The notes under the pieces are model-generated. The model was not told the origin of the DNA, searched no databases, and saw nothing but the letters and a program-made list of their open reading frames with translations. This document shows positions 1 through 8,405 of a DNA stretch of 64,000 bases, piece after piece (the first letter of the stretch is position 1; each line of letters begins with the position of its first letter). This DNA comes from Arthrobacter sp. 9V. Lineage in GTDB: Bacteria > Actinomycetota > Actinomycetes > Actinomycetales > Micrococcaceae. The position numbers and the translations under genes are program-made. The DNA is taken from contig NZ_LR732912.1 of NCBI RefSeq assembly GCF_902506065.1, forward strand, positions 3,221,388 through 3,285,387, given 5' to 3'.

Positions 1-251
1 AGCACACGCTTGAGGCTGTATGCGGCAAGGAGCCACCCTGCGAGGACCAGCACCGTGCCGATGAGCCATGGCGTCCATTCCGCCGTGATGAACGGCGCAA
101 GGCGCTGCGGGTTTTCCCTGGCAATCCAAGCACAGGCAAAGCCTGCAGCGGCAGGAACAACAATGAAGGCCAGCACCGGAAAGAAGAGTGAGCGGGCCTG
201 TTGGCGCGTAATGGTGATGACCTGCTCCCCCGGGAGTAACTCTTTACGCAT
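1..251 (-). CDS. PH domain-containing membrane protein, 3' end outside the window
   Basis: The start is the ATG at 251, which overlaps the last eight bases of birA, so the two are translationally coupled. About 83 residues are visible: a short basic start, a first hydrophobic segment near residues 18-35 and a second near residues 60-75. Two early membrane helices after a short leader (MRKELLPGEQVI) are typical of bacterial PH-domain (bPH2/YdbT-like) proteins, which commonly follow birA in Arthrobacter. The PH domain itself would lie outside the window, so the family call rests on the N-terminus and on gene order. Function is unknown. Confidence 0.6.
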   Translation of the reverse strand, partial: MRKELLPGEQVITITRQQARSLFFPVLAFIVVPAAAGFACAWIARENPQRLAPFITAEWTPWLIGTVLVLAGWLLAAYSLKRV

Positions 252-1167
252 AACCGCTTTCTGTGGCGCGCAAGTGCACCACATCACCGGCTGTCACTAC
301 GTGTTCCCTGCCACCGTGATCCACCACCAGCAACGAGCCGTGCTCGTCCAAACGCGAGGCATGCCCTACGAGTTCGTGATCTCCAGGCAGGTGCGCCCGA
401 ACTTCGCGGCCCAACGTCACCATTGCCGCCTCAACGCGCTTATGAAGGGAGGGACCACCCACCAAACCGGCGGCCGGGTCCCCTTCGGAGTTGCAAAAGC
501 TGCGGTATAGCCGCGCAAAGCGTGAGAGGTAACTCTTCAGCAGCGCGGTGCGATCGGTGGTGGTTGCGCCTTCCAAAGCAAGCGAGGTTGCCGTGGGAAC
601 AGGAAGTTCTTCCTCGGCCAGTGACACGTTGAGTCCAACACCCAGGACGACCGCCGGAACGGTGCCGTCGCCCAGAGGAGTCATCTGCGCCAGGATACCG
701 GCCACCTTGCGCCCCTTGACCAGGACATCATTGGGCCATTTGATTTCTGCGGTGACCCCTGCCGTTTCCTGCAGGGCTTCACGCAGCGCCACAGCTGCAA
801 GGAGCGAGAGCCAGGAGTAGCTCTGCGTCGGGACCGGCATGCCCTGAGCTGTGACCGGACGCAAAACCATGGAGACAGATACCGCTGAGCGCTCGGGTGA
901 CTCCCAATGGCGGTCAAGCCGTCCGCGTGCCGCAGTCTGGTGCTCGGCGGTCAATACGGAGAGGTCGGCCCACTTTTTTGGCTCTACCGTCACAGCCCGC
1001 ACCAGGTCCTGGTTGGTGGAGCCCGTGGATTGAACAATGTCCAGATGGGAGATGCCCGTGGCTGACAGGAACTCCGGCTCCAGCAGAGCATCACGATCCA
1101 GCGCGGGCCTGTCGTTCCTGGCGGAAGGGTCCTGGGGTTCGCTGCGCTCTGGTTGTTCGGCATCCAT
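244..1167 (-). CDS. birA: Biotin--[acetyl-CoA-carboxylase] ligase
   Basis: This enzyme activates biotin with ATP and attaches it to the lysine of the biotin carboxyl carrier domain, here most likely that of AccA encoded at 12.6 kb. The 307-residue protein has the ligase core: the biotinyl-AMP loop RGRLDRHW at residues 81-88 and KWPNDVLVKGRKVAGIL from residue 143. There is no N-terminal helix-turn-helix, so it is a class I ligase and should not repress genes itself. The start is the ATG at 1167, seven bases after a TAGGAT -10 box, which suggests a leaderless mRNA. It overlaps the PH-domain gene downstream. Its proximity to accD, accE and accA fits one metabolic role. Confidence 0.95.
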   Translation of the reverse strand: MDAEQPERSEPQDPSARNDRPALDRDALLEPEFLSATGISHLDIVQSTGSTNQDLVRAVTVEPKKWADLSVLTAEHQTAARGRLDRHWESPERSAVSVSMVLRPVTAQGMPVPTQSYSWLSLLAAVALREALQETAGVTAEIKWPNDVLVKGRKVAGILAQMTPLGDGTVPAVVLGVGLNVSLAEEELPVPTATSLALEGATTTDRTALLKSYLSRFARLYRSFCNSEGDPAAGLVGGPSLHKRVEAAMVTLGREVRAHLPGDHELVGHASRLDEHGSLLVVDHGGREHVVTAGDVVHLRATESGYA

Positions 1168-1173
1168 AGCTGA

Positions 1174-1179
1174 ATCCTA
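1174..1179 (-). promoter_or_regulatory. Candidate leaderless -10 box of birA
   Basis: TAGGAT on the minus strand ends seven bases before the A of the ATG at 1167. No ribosome binding site lies between them. Confidence 0.5.
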
Positions 1180-1235
1180 TCCAGTTGCTGCGCCCGACGG
1201 ATGATGCCTATCCGGAAAAACAGCTGTGAATACGC

Positions 1236-2126
1236 CTAGAGGAAGATGTCCGGAACCAGTCGGTCTTCCGGCGCGCCCAGGCTGTAAGGAGTGAAGTCAG
1301 AAACTCCTGCGGCGCGCAGTACCTCTTCATCCGTGTAGAAGTTCCCGGTAGCGGCCGAACCTGTCAGCACGGCGTGGGCGGCATCAGCCATGATTTCCGG
1401 TCCGCGCGCAGCCTGCACGATTTGCCGGCCACCGGGCATGTTCCGGATTGCCGCAGTGTCTATCAGGGTGCACGGCCAGAGCGAGTTGACCGAGACGTCG
1501 TCGTCCTTCAGTTCTTCGGCGAGCCCCAAGGTGGTGAGGCTCATCCCATACTTGGCCATGGTGTAGGCCAGGTGCATCCCGGCCCATTTGGGATCCAGGT
1601 TAAGCGGCGGGGACAGGGTGAGGATGTGGCCGTGGCTGGATTCCCGCAAGGCCGGGAGTGCCAGTTTGGACATGAGGAACGTCCCGCGGACGTTGATGTC
1701 CTGCATGAGGTCGTAGCGCTTCATATCCACGGCGTCGGTGCGGGAGAGGTCAATGGCGGAGGCGTTATTGACAACGACGTCGATCCCCCCGAAACGCTCG
1801 ACGGCGGCGGCTACTGCTGCGGCGACGTCGTCATCATTGCGGACGTCCCCCACCAGCGGCAGCGCCTGGCCGCCTGCTTCCACCAGCTGTTCCGCGGCGG
1901 TGAAGACTGTGCCTTCGAGTTTGGGGTGGGGATCGCCGGTCTTGGCCATCAGCACGACGTTTGCGCCGTCCCGGGCTGCGCGGGTGGCGATGGCCAGTCC
2001 AATGCCGCGGCTGCCGCCGGACATGAGGATGGTTTTGCCCTTGAGCGAAGCGGTGGCCACGTAGGGGCTGATGCGTTGTGTTTGACCCTCTGTTGAGGCG
2101 GAGGAAGCGCCGTTGCTTGAAGTCAT
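1236..2126 (-). CDS. Short-chain dehydrogenase, HSDL2-like
   Basis: This 296-residue classical SDR has the Rossmann motif SGGSRGIG (residues 36-43), the NNAS element (120-123) and the catalytic YTMAK (Tyr188, Lys192). The stretches GDPHPKLEGT and LSPPLNLDPKW match the hydroxysteroid dehydrogenase-like 2 (HSDL2) branch, whose bacterial members are usually linked to fatty acid or isoprenoid breakdown; the substrate is not known. Animal HSDL2 carries a C-terminal SCP2 domain, which is absent here. The gene is divergent from accD. The ATG at 2126 lies seven bases after a TAGAGT -10 box, and a perfect 20-bp palindrome sits just upstream. Confidence 0.85.
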   Translation of the reverse strand: MTSSNGASSASTEGQTQRISPYVATASLKGKTILMSGGSRGIGLAIATRAARDGANVVLMAKTGDPHPKLEGTVFTAAEQLVEAGGQALPLVGDVRNDDDVAAAVAAAVERFGGIDVVVNNASAIDLSRTDAVDMKRYDLMQDINVRGTFLMSKLALPALRESSHGHILTLSPPLNLDPKWAGMHLAYTMAKYGMSLTTLGLAEELKDDDVSVNSLWPCTLIDTAAIRNMPGGRQIVQAARGPEIMADAAHAVLTGSAATGNFYTDEEVLRAAGVSDFTPYSLGAPEDRLVPDIFL

Positions 2127-2132
2127 GGAGCC

Positions 2133-2138
2133 ACTCTA
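2133..2138 (-). promoter_or_regulatory. Candidate leaderless -10 box of the HSDL2-like gene
   Basis: TAGAGT on the minus strand ends seven bases before the A of the ATG at 2126. Confidence 0.5.
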
Positions 2139-2146
2139 ACCCAAGG

Positions 2147-2166
2147 ATGTTACTGGCGGGTAACAT
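2147..2166. promoter_or_regulatory. Palindromic operator upstream of the HSDL2-like gene
   Basis: This is a perfect 7-6-7 palindrome, ATGTTAC, six bases, GTAACAT. It lies eight bases upstream of the TAGAGT box, where a repressor would block the -35 region. Its 14-base core TTACTGGCGGGTAA (2150-2163) differs at two positions from a site at 45653-45666. The arms resemble TetR-family operators; the protein that binds is not identified. Confidence 0.5.
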
Positions 2167-2196
2167 AGTGATGGCTTTGGCTTGGACGCGGAAAAT

Positions 2197-2211
2197 TGTA
2201 GGGTTTCTACA
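2197..2211. promoter_or_regulatory. Palindrome shared with accA, upstream of accD
   Basis: TGTAG, five bases, CTACA. The same arms with a different spacer occur upstream of accA at 12490-12504. A -10 candidate TAGACT lies at 2235-2240, so the palindrome ends where a -35 element would begin. The regulator is unknown; a TetR-type fatty acid regulator of the FasR or AccR kind is possible. Confidence 0.55.
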
Positions 2212-2234
2212 GCGGTTCGCGGCAAAGGCGTCAC

Positions 2235-2240
2235 TAGACT
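2235..2240 (+). promoter_or_regulatory. Candidate -10 box of accD
   Basis: TAGACT gives a start of transcription near 2247 and a leader of about 95 bases before the ATG at 2343. No good -35 match is visible. Confidence 0.35.
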
Positions 2241-2342
2241 GGCCTGCGGGGCCTGTTCTTTGTACGGAAGCTACTTAATCAGCTTCTTGTCCGTACCCGG
2301 GATTGCGCCAGCGAAAATCAGCTACAGAGCCGGAGACACTTG

Positions 2343-3926
2343 ATGAGCCACGATCTGACAACGACAGCGGGAAAGATTGCCGACTTCCGCGACCGCCAGG
2401 CCCGTGCAGAACAGCCTTCCGGCCCGGAAGCGATCGAAAAGCAGCACGCGCGCGGCAAGAACACCGCCCGCGAACGCATCGACCTCCTGGTCGATCCCGG
2501 ATCTTTCGTCGAGTTCGACGCCCTCGCAGTGCACCGCTCCACGGCCTTCGGCATGGAAAAGAAGAAGCCGCTCGGTGACGGAGTGGTCTCCGGATACGGA
2601 ACCGTGGACGGTCGCCTCATCGCCATCTACAGCCAGGACTTCAGCGTCTACGGCGGTTCGTTGAGCCAGGTCAACGGCGAGAAAATCGTCAAGGTCCAGG
2701 AATTCGCCCTCCGTAATGGTTGCCCGGTAGTAGGGATCAACGACGGCGGCGGCGCACGTATCCAGGAAGGCGTCGCCTCGCTGGCCATGTTCGCTGACAT
2801 CTTCCGCAACAACGTCCATGCCTCCGGCGTGGTCCCCCAGATCTCCCTCATCATGGGCCCGTGCGCCGGCGGCGCCGCCTACTCCCCCGCCCTGACCGAT
2901 TACGTGGTCATGGTGGATAAGACATCCCACATGTTCATCACCGGCCCTGACGTCATCAAGACCGTCACCGGCGAGGACGTGGACATGGAAACCCTGGGTG
3001 GCGCACGGCAGCACAATGCCACCACCGGCACCTCCACCTACCTCGCGTCCGATGAAGCAGATGCGATCGAATTCGTCCGCGAACTCCTGGACTTCCTGCC
3101 CTCCAACAACCTGTCCGAAGCCCCCGTGGTGGAGCACGACCAGGAACTGGAACTCAACGACGACGACCTCGCCTTGGACGCGTTAATTCCCGATTCCGCC
3201 AACCAGCCTTACGACATGCGCAAGGTCATTGAGCAGATCGTGGACGACGCCCACTTCCTGGAAATGCAGTCCTTGTACGCCCCCAACGTCATGATCGGCT
3301 ACGGTCGCGTTGAGGGACACACCGTAGGGATCGTGGCCAACCAGCCCATGCAGTTCGCGGGGACTCTGGACATCTCGGCCTCCGAGAAGGCAGCCCGGTT
3401 CGTCCGCCACTGCGACGCATTCAACGTTCCGATCATCACATTGGTGGACGTTCCAGGCTTCCTGCCCGGCAAGGACCAGGAGTTCCAGGGCATCATCCGC
3501 CGCGGCGCCAAGCTCCTCTACGCCTACGCCGAAGCAACTGTTCCCAAACTCACCGTCATTACCCGCAAGGCCTATGGTGGCGCGTACATCGTGATGGGGT
3601 CCAAGAAGTTGGGGGCGGACCTCAACCTCGCCTGGCCCACCGCGCAGATCGGTGTCATGGGCGCCCAGGGTGCTGTCAACATCCTTTACCGCCGCGATCT
3701 CGCTGCCGTAGCCGAAGCCGGTGGTGACGTCGAAGCCAAGCGTGCCGAGATCATCCAAGGCTACGAGGAAGAGCTCCTCAACCCCTACCAGGCAGCGCAG
3801 TTGGGCTACGTTGACGCGGTCATTGCGCCCTCGGACACACGCCTGCAGATCATCCGCGGCCTCCGGGCCCTTCGTGACAAGCGCGCGAGCCTGCCCACCA
3901 AGAAGCACGGAAACATCCCGCTGTGA
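2343..3926 (+). CDS. accD: Acyl-CoA carboxylase carboxyltransferase (beta) subunit
   Basis: This subunit transfers the carboxyl group from carboxybiotin to acetyl- or propionyl-CoA, forming malonyl- or methylmalonyl-CoA for lipid synthesis. The 527-residue protein spans the whole two-domain crotonase fold: [10 protein letters not shown] and [13 protein letters not shown] in the N-terminal half (CoA and oxyanion site), and PGFLPG and [10 protein letters not shown] in the C-terminal half. The length and the adjacent epsilon subunit point to an AccD5/PccB type. I chose the ATG at 2343, about seven bases after GGAGA; a TTG lies just before it. The last four bases overlap the accE start, so the two are coupled. 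Confidence 0.95.
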   Translation: MSHDLTTTAGKIADFRDRQARAEQPSGPEAIEKQHARGKNTARERIDLLVDPGSFVEFDALAVHRSTAFGMEKKKPLGDGVVSGYGTVDGRLIAIYSQDFSVYGGSLSQVNGEKIVKVQEFALRNGCPVVGINDGGGARIQEGVASLAMFADIFRNNVHASGVVPQISLIMGPCAGGAAYSPALTDYVVMVDKTSHMFITGPDVIKTVTGEDVDMETLGGARQHNATTGTSTYLASDEADAIEFVRELLDFLPSNNLSEAPVVEHDQELELNDDDLALDALIPDSANQPYDMRKVIEQIVDDAHFLEMQSLYAPNVMIGYGRVEGHTVGIVANQPMQFAGTLDISASEKAARFVRHCDAFNVPIITLVDVPGFLPGKDQEFQGIIRRGAKLLYAYAEATVPKLTVITRKAYGGAYIVMGSKKLGADLNLAWPTAQIGVMGAQGAVNILYRRDLAAVAEAGGDVEAKRAEIIQGYEEELLNPYQAAQLGYVDAVIAPSDTRLQIIRGLRALRDKRASLPTKKHGNIPL

Positions 3927-4168
3927 GCGCGCCTAAGCATCGCGCGGAACCGGCGTCTGACGTTGTTCCTGCTGAGCCACTGTTCTCAGTGGTCAAGGGC
4001 GAACCTTCGGCCGAAGAGCTCGCGGCGCTTGCCGCCGTCGTGGTTTCACTTGGCGCTCCCCAGGAAACAGCCTCGTCCAAGCCGAGCGTCCGGCACTGGG
4101 TGCGTCGCCAGCAACTGCGCTTGGACCCCACCCCGGGGCCTGGCGCATGGAAGCGTAGCCGGGGCTGA
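3923..4168 (+). CDS. accE: Acyl-CoA carboxylase epsilon subunit
   Basis: AccE is the small actinobacterial subunit that stabilises the AccA-AccD complex. The 81-residue protein shows the family's two marks: [20 protein letters not shown] in the middle, and a Trp/Arg/Pro-rich tail with RHWVRRQQ and PGPGAWKRS. The GTG start overlaps the accD stop (GTGA), which is classical coupling. Such a subunit next to accD argues for a propionyl-CoA or mixed-chain carboxylase rather than a strictly acetyl-CoA one. Confidence 0.9.
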   Translation: MSAPKHRAEPASDVVPAEPLFSVVKGEPSAEELAALAAVVVSLGAPQETASSKPSVRHWVRRQQLRLDPTPGPGAWKRSRG

Positions 4169-4222
4169 TTTTCACGTCCGTAGAAAAGTTCAACAACCCT
4201 TTCACGTAGGCGGCGTCGCGGC

Positions 4223-4228
4223 TAGGCT
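4223..4228 (+). promoter_or_regulatory. Candidate leaderless -10 box of the DUF885 gene
   Basis: TAGGCT ends seven bases before the G of the GTG at 4235. Confidence 0.5.
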
Positions 4229-4234
4229 CTGTGG

Positions 4235-5917
4235 GTGACTACTGCAAACACCCCCGTACGCCCGAAGTCCGCGATCGATGCTGTCGCTGACGCGTACACA
4301 GAAAAGCTGATCGAACTCAATCCCAGCTTCGCCACAACGCTGGGCTTGCCGGGACACGAAACCGAATACCAGGATTACTCCCCTGCCGGTCTTAAGTCCC
4401 ATGCGGAGGCAACCAGGTTGGCCTTGGATGCCCTGGCAGGCCTCGAGCCTTCCGATGACGTGGATGCCGTCACCCTTGATGCCATGCGCGAGCGGCTCGG
4501 CCTGGAACTGGAGATCCACGAGTCCGGTTGGGATGCGGCAGATCTCAATAACATCGCCTCCCCCGCTCAGGATATCCGTGCAGTTTTCGATCTCATGCCC
4601 ACGGACACAGTTGAGCACTGGGAGCATATTGCCGGCCGCGCAGCCAACGTGCCGGGCGCGATCGAGGGCTACATTGTGTCACTTCGATCGGCTGCCGCAG
4701 CCGGCAAAGTAGCCGCCGCGCGCCAGGTACGGATCGTCATTGAGCAGACCGGCCGGTACGCCGCCGAGGACGGCTTCTTCGCCAAAATGGCATCATCGGC
4801 TGCCCTTGGTGACTCGCCTCTGCCCGCGGAGCTTCAATCAAAGCTCGACGCCGGGACTGCGGCAGCGCGTTCGGCGTACAGCATCCTGGGAGACTTCCTT
4901 CGGGACGAACTCCTCCCCGCAGCCCCGGAAAAGGACGCCGTGGGCCGCGAACGGTATGCCTTGGCTTCCCGCTCCTTTATCGGCGCCGAAGTCGATCTGG
5001 AAGAAACCTATGCTTGGGGCGTTCAGGAGCTCGAGCGGCTCATCAGCGAGCAAGAGAAGGTTGCCGGCCAAATTCAGCCAGGAGCCTCGATCGAGGAAGC
5101 CAAGAGCATCCTCAATAATGATCCCGCCCGCCAAATCAAGGGCACGGACGCCCTCAAGGCCTGGATGCAGGAACTCTCCGACCGCGCCGTCTCTGAGCTG
5201 GCAGACGTCCACTTCGACATCCCTGATGTCATGAAGACCCTCGAGTGCATGATCGCGCCCACCGACGAAGGCGGGATCTACTACACCGGCCCCTCCGACG
5301 ACTTCTCCCGCCCCGGCCGCATGTGGTGGTCCGTACCGGCAGGCGAAGACACCTTCACTACCTGGTCCGAAACCACCACGGTGTTCCACGAAGGCGTCCC
5401 CGGCCACCACCTCCAAGTAGCCACGGCAACGTACCGGCGTGAACTGCTCAACAACTGGCGCCGGAACGTCTGCTGGGTTTCCGGCCACGGCGAAGGCTGG
5501 GCGCTCTACGCCGAGCAGCTCATGCTGGAACTGGGCTACCTCAAAGACCCCGGCGATCACATGGGCATGCTGGACGGCCAACGTATGCGCGCTGCGCGTG
5601 TGGTGTTCGACATCGGTGTGCACCTGGAACTGCCCATCCCCGAACGCTGGGGCACCGGCACCTGGACACCGGAAAAGGGCTTCGACTTCCTCAAGTCCAA
5701 CCTCGACATCAGCGAAGGCCAGCTCCAGTTCGAATTCACGCGTTACCTGGGATGGCCCGGACAAGCGCCGTCCTACAAGGTGGGACAGCGCTTGTGGGAG
5801 CAAATCCGGGCCGAGCTTGAATCCCGCGAAGGCTTCGACCTCAAGTCCTTCCACAGCAAGGCGCTGAACATCGGCTCCGTGGGCTTGGACGTTCTCCGCA
5901 GGGCGTTGCTGGGCTGA
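4235..5917 (+). CDS. DUF885 family protein (putative metallopeptidase)
   Basis: This 560-residue protein matches the DUF885 family. The C-terminal half holds HEGVPGHHLQ (His385, Glu386, His391, His392), followed by SGHGEGWALYAE, which together resemble a zinc-peptidase active site. No signal peptide is visible, so it is probably cytoplasmic. Members are often annotated as X-Pro dipeptidyl-peptidase-like or uncharacterised; no substrate can be named from sequence. The GTG at 4235 has no ribosome binding site and lies seven bases after a TAGGCT box, so it is probably leaderless. The gene stands alone between accE and the symporter. Confidence 0.85.
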   Translation: MTTANTPVRPKSAIDAVADAYTEKLIELNPSFATTLGLPGHETEYQDYSPAGLKSHAEATRLALDALAGLEPSDDVDAVTLDAMRERLGLELEIHESGWDAADLNNIASPAQDIRAVFDLMPTDTVEHWEHIAGRAANVPGAIEGYIVSLRSAAAAGKVAAARQVRIVIEQTGRYAAEDGFFAKMASSAALGDSPLPAELQSKLDAGTAAARSAYSILGDFLRDELLPAAPEKDAVGRERYALASRSFIGAEVDLEETYAWGVQELERLISEQEKVAGQIQPGASIEEAKSILNNDPARQIKGTDALKAWMQELSDRAVSELADVHFDIPDVMKTLECMIAPTDEGGIYYTGPSDDFSRPGRMWWSVPAGEDTFTTWSETTTVFHEGVPGHHLQVATATYRRELLNNWRRNVCWVSGHGEGWALYAEQLMLELGYLKDPGDHMGMLDGQRMRAARVVFDIGVHLELPIPERWGTGTWTPEKGFDFLKSNLDISEGQLQFEFTRYLGWPGQAPSYKVGQRLWEQIRAELESREGFDLKSFHSKALNIGSVGLDVLRRALLG

Positions 5918-6313
5918 GGCTCCTGCGCCTCCGGCCAAAGGCCGGACGTCCTCGGCGTGCTGCTCCTTCGGCGCTTTGACGCACACTGCCGGATGCCCGG
6001 CCTTTGGCCTCTTTAACAATCTCTGCCCCACGGGTCCGCACCCGTTCCCGCCCTGCGCACCCCTCCGGCGCCAGGCTCGCACCCCTTTCCCCTTTTCGCA
6101 CCAGTGGTTACGGGCGCGACCGGCGGAAAGGGGCGCGCGGGGGTCAGCTCCTCGCCCCGAGATCATCACCACATGAGATCCGGGAATAACTTCACATAAA
6201 CCCCGATCAGGGCCGGAAAGCCGCGGGCCAACCGGCAGCGCAGATCCCGAGCACACGTAACATTTCTCAACGTTCGTTCGCTATGTTATTTGCGATGCAC
6301 CTAACGTGTACCG
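5918..6313. other. Intergenic region between the DUF885 and DAACS genes
   Basis: A short hairpin (TCCGGCC, loop AAA, GGCCGGA at 5930-5946) lies just after the DUF885 stop and may end its transcript. The rest is GC-rich with no coding signal on either strand. The last 50 bases, from about 6260, turn AT-rich and hold the promoter of the symporter. Confidence 0.5.
6302..6307 (+). promoter_or_regulatory. Candidate leaderless -10 box of the DAACS symporter gene
   Basis: TAACGT ends seven bases before the G of the GTG at 6314. Confidence 0.45.
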
Positions 6314-7747
6314 GTGAGCACCTCAACCAACACTTCCCCAGCAGCTGGCAAGACCGGCTTCCGGCTCCCCAAGTGGGCCGGATCCTTCGGCGTCCAGATC
6401 ATCGCAGCCCTCGTCGTCGGCCTGATCCTCGGACTCATCGCCAAGTACACGGGCAGCACCAAGACCGCTCCCAACGGCCTGGGCGCTACTCTCCAGACGA
6501 TCGGCTCCAGCTACGTCTCATTGCTGCAGACCGCCGTCGTTCCTTTGATCTTCACCGCTGTGGTGAGCTCCATCGCCAACCTGCGTCAGGTCTCCAATGC
6601 CGCGCGCTTGGCCTGGAACACCCTGCTGTGGTTCGCCATCACCTCGCTGGTATCGGTTCTGATCGGCATCGGCCTGGGCGTGCTCCTGCAGCCGGGCGCC
6701 GCAACCGGCATCACCGAAGAAGCCAAGTATGCCGGCAAGACCGGCGACTGGTGGGCCTTCCTTATAGGCCTGTTCCCCAAGAACTTCCTGGGACTCGGTG
6801 CCAGCTCAACGGTCACGGAGAGCGCCGACGCTGCCACCACCGTCAGTACCGCCGTCAACTTCAACGTGCTGCAGATTCTTGTTATCGCGATCGCCATCGG
6901 CGTTGCCGCCCTCAAGGTGGGCAAGCAAGCCGAAGCCTTCCTGACGTTCAACGCTTCCGCACTGGCCGTCATCCAGAAGGTCCTCTGGTGGATCATCCGC
7001 CTCGCCCCGCTGGGCACCATCGGCCTGATCGGCAACGCTGTAGCCATCTACGGTTGGGACACCATCGGTTCGCTCGGCAAGTTCACGGCCGCCATCTACA
7101 TCGGCCTCGCGCTGGTGCTGTTCGTGCTCTACCCCATCTTGGTACGCATCCATGGGCTCTCCATCAAGCAGTACTTCTCCGGTGTGTGGCCGGCCGTTCA
7201 GCTGGCCTTCGTCTCCCGTTCCTCCATTGGCACGCTGCCGCTCACGCAGCGCGTCACCGAGCGGAACCTGGGCGTCCCCTCCGGCTACGCCTCCTTCGCC
7301 GTGCCGCTGGGTGCTACCACCAAGATGGACGGCTGCGCAGCAATCTACCCGGCCATCGCAGCAATCTTCGTGGCACAGTTCTTCGGGATCAACCTGGATT
7401 TCAGCCAGTACCTCTTGATCGTGCTGGTTTCGGTCCTCGGTTCCGCTGCCACGGCTGGTACCACGGGCGCCGTCGTCATGCTCACGCTGACGTTGTCCAC
7501 GCTGGGACTGCCTCTTGCCGGCGTCGGCCTGCTGCTGGCGATCGACCCCATCCTGGACATGGGCCGCACCGCCGTCAACGTCGCGGGCCAGGCGTTGGTG
7601 CCGGCCATTGTGGCCAAGCGTCAAGGCATCCTGGACGAGTCGCTTTACAACGCTCCCCGCAACGGTGCAGCGTTCGCCGATGAGTTCGCCGCGGACAAGG
7701 CTGCAGCTGAGAACAGCGAGGGCGAACTGGCGGATTCCAAGGCCTAG
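6314..7747 (+). CDS. Dicarboxylate/amino acid:cation symporter (DAACS family)
   Basis: This inner-membrane symporter of 477 residues belongs to the GltP/DctA fold. Seen in the sequence: several hydrophobic helices, the serine-rich reentrant loop SRSSIGTLPLTQRV, GATTKMDGCAAIYPAIAA, and the substrate/cation motif DPILDMGRTAVNVAGQA near the C-terminus. These are the diagnostic motifs of glutamate or C4-dicarboxylate symporters, but they do not decide between substrates or between Na+ and H+. The GTG at 6314 is seven bases after TAACGT. A strong terminator follows the gene. Confidence 0.9.
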   Translation: MSTSTNTSPAAGKTGFRLPKWAGSFGVQIIAALVVGLILGLIAKYTGSTKTAPNGLGATLQTIGSSYVSLLQTAVVPLIFTAVVSSIANLRQVSNAARLAWNTLLWFAITSLVSVLIGIGLGVLLQPGAATGITEEAKYAGKTGDWWAFLIGLFPKNFLGLGASSTVTESADAATTVSTAVNFNVLQILVIAIAIGVAALKVGKQAEAFLTFNASALAVIQKVLWWIIRLAPLGTIGLIGNAVAIYGWDTIGSLGKFTAAIYIGLALVLFVLYPILVRIHGLSIKQYFSGVWPAVQLAFVSRSSIGTLPLTQRVTERNLGVPSGYASFAVPLGATTKMDGCAAIYPAIAAIFVAQFFGINLDFSQYLLIVLVSVLGSAATAGTTGAVVMLTLTLSTLGLPLAGVGLLLAIDPILDMGRTAVNVAGQALVPAIVAKRQGILDESLYNAPRNGAAFADEFAADKAAAENSEGELADSKA

Positions 7748-7771
7748 GCTTCAGCCTCTCTGCAACGGCGC

Positions 7772-7803
7772 AAATCCCCCGGGGAGTTCTCCCCGGGGGA
7801 TTT
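7772..7803. terminator. Terminator after the DAACS symporter gene
   Basis: A perfect 14-bp inverted repeat (7772-7785 and 7790-7803) with the loop GTTC. The arm AAATCCCCCGGGGA ends in T-rich sequence on both strands. Confidence 0.8.
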
Positions 7804-7828
7804 CCCCAAATAAGGGGCCAAGTCTGGA

Positions 7829-7834
7829 TAGGCT
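7829..7834 (+). promoter_or_regulatory. Candidate leaderless -10 box of the YbjQ gene
   Basis: TAGGCT ends seven bases before the A of the ATG at 7841. Confidence 0.55.
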
Positions 7835-7840
7835 CTGACC

Positions 7841-8272
7841 ATGTTGATCGTCACCTCCAACGAAATCCCCGGCCATCGGATCGACGCCGTCTTCGGCGAA
7901 GTCATGGGCCTTACTGTCCGTTCACGCGATATCGGCTCCCAGATGCTTGCCGGTTTCCGCTCACTTGGCGGCGGCGAGCTGCCCGAAATGACCAAGGCTC
8001 TTTACGAAAGCCGCCAGGAAGTCATGGCACGCATGGTCAATGAAGCACAGCAGCGTGGTGCGAACGCCATTGTGGCCATGCGCTTCGACACCTCGGAAAT
8101 GGGCACCAACTGGACTGAAGTTTGCGCCTACGGAACCGCCGTGTACGTCCTGCCGCTGGGTGAGGGCGAGCCCGGAGCCACTGGTCAGTCGGTCTACCTG
8201 ACCAAGACGGCCGCACAGCAGCAGAGCCAGCAGACTCCCCCGTCGCCGCCGGTGCCCCCAACGCAGTTCTAG
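7841..8272 (+). CDS. YbjQ family (UPF0145) protein
   Basis: This 143-residue protein matches the YbjQ/UPF0145 family: VTSNEIPGHRIDAVFGEVMGLTVRSRD at the start, and REV-type pentamer-forming sequence with GANAIVAMRFD and EVCAYGTAVYV later. Family structures form pentamers and are often labelled putative heavy-metal binding, but the function is not established. The C-terminal tail is Gln/Pro-rich and low complexity. The ATG is probably leaderless, seven bases after TAGGCT. Confidence 0.85.
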   Translation: MLIVTSNEIPGHRIDAVFGEVMGLTVRSRDIGSQMLAGFRSLGGGELPEMTKALYESRQEVMARMVNEAQQRGANAIVAMRFDTSEMGTNWTEVCAYGTAVYVLPLGEGEPGATGQSVYLTKTAAQQQSQQTPPSPPVPPTQF

Positions 8273-8377
8273 TCCGCCCACGAGTCCCGCTCTGGTTCGT
8301 CCCCCTCCCCGTTTAACGGTGGGCGTCACGAACGAGGGCGGGACTTTCGTATGCGCAGTCCAGCCCAAATTGCGCAG

Positions 8378-8401
8378 AGTGCAAACTTGCACTTAGTGTA
8401 A
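8378..8401. promoter_or_regulatory. Operator of the TetR-MMPL pair, overlapping its leaderless promoter
   Basis: A perfect palindrome AGTGCAAACTTGCACT (8378-8393) is followed by a third half-site AGTGTAA (8395-8401). The three half-sites alternate in direction and run into the -10 box TAGTGT (8394-8399), which ends seven bases before the GTG at 8406. Binding here would block RNA polymerase, as expected for TetR autorepression. Confidence 0.65.
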
Positions 8402-8405
8402 GTAT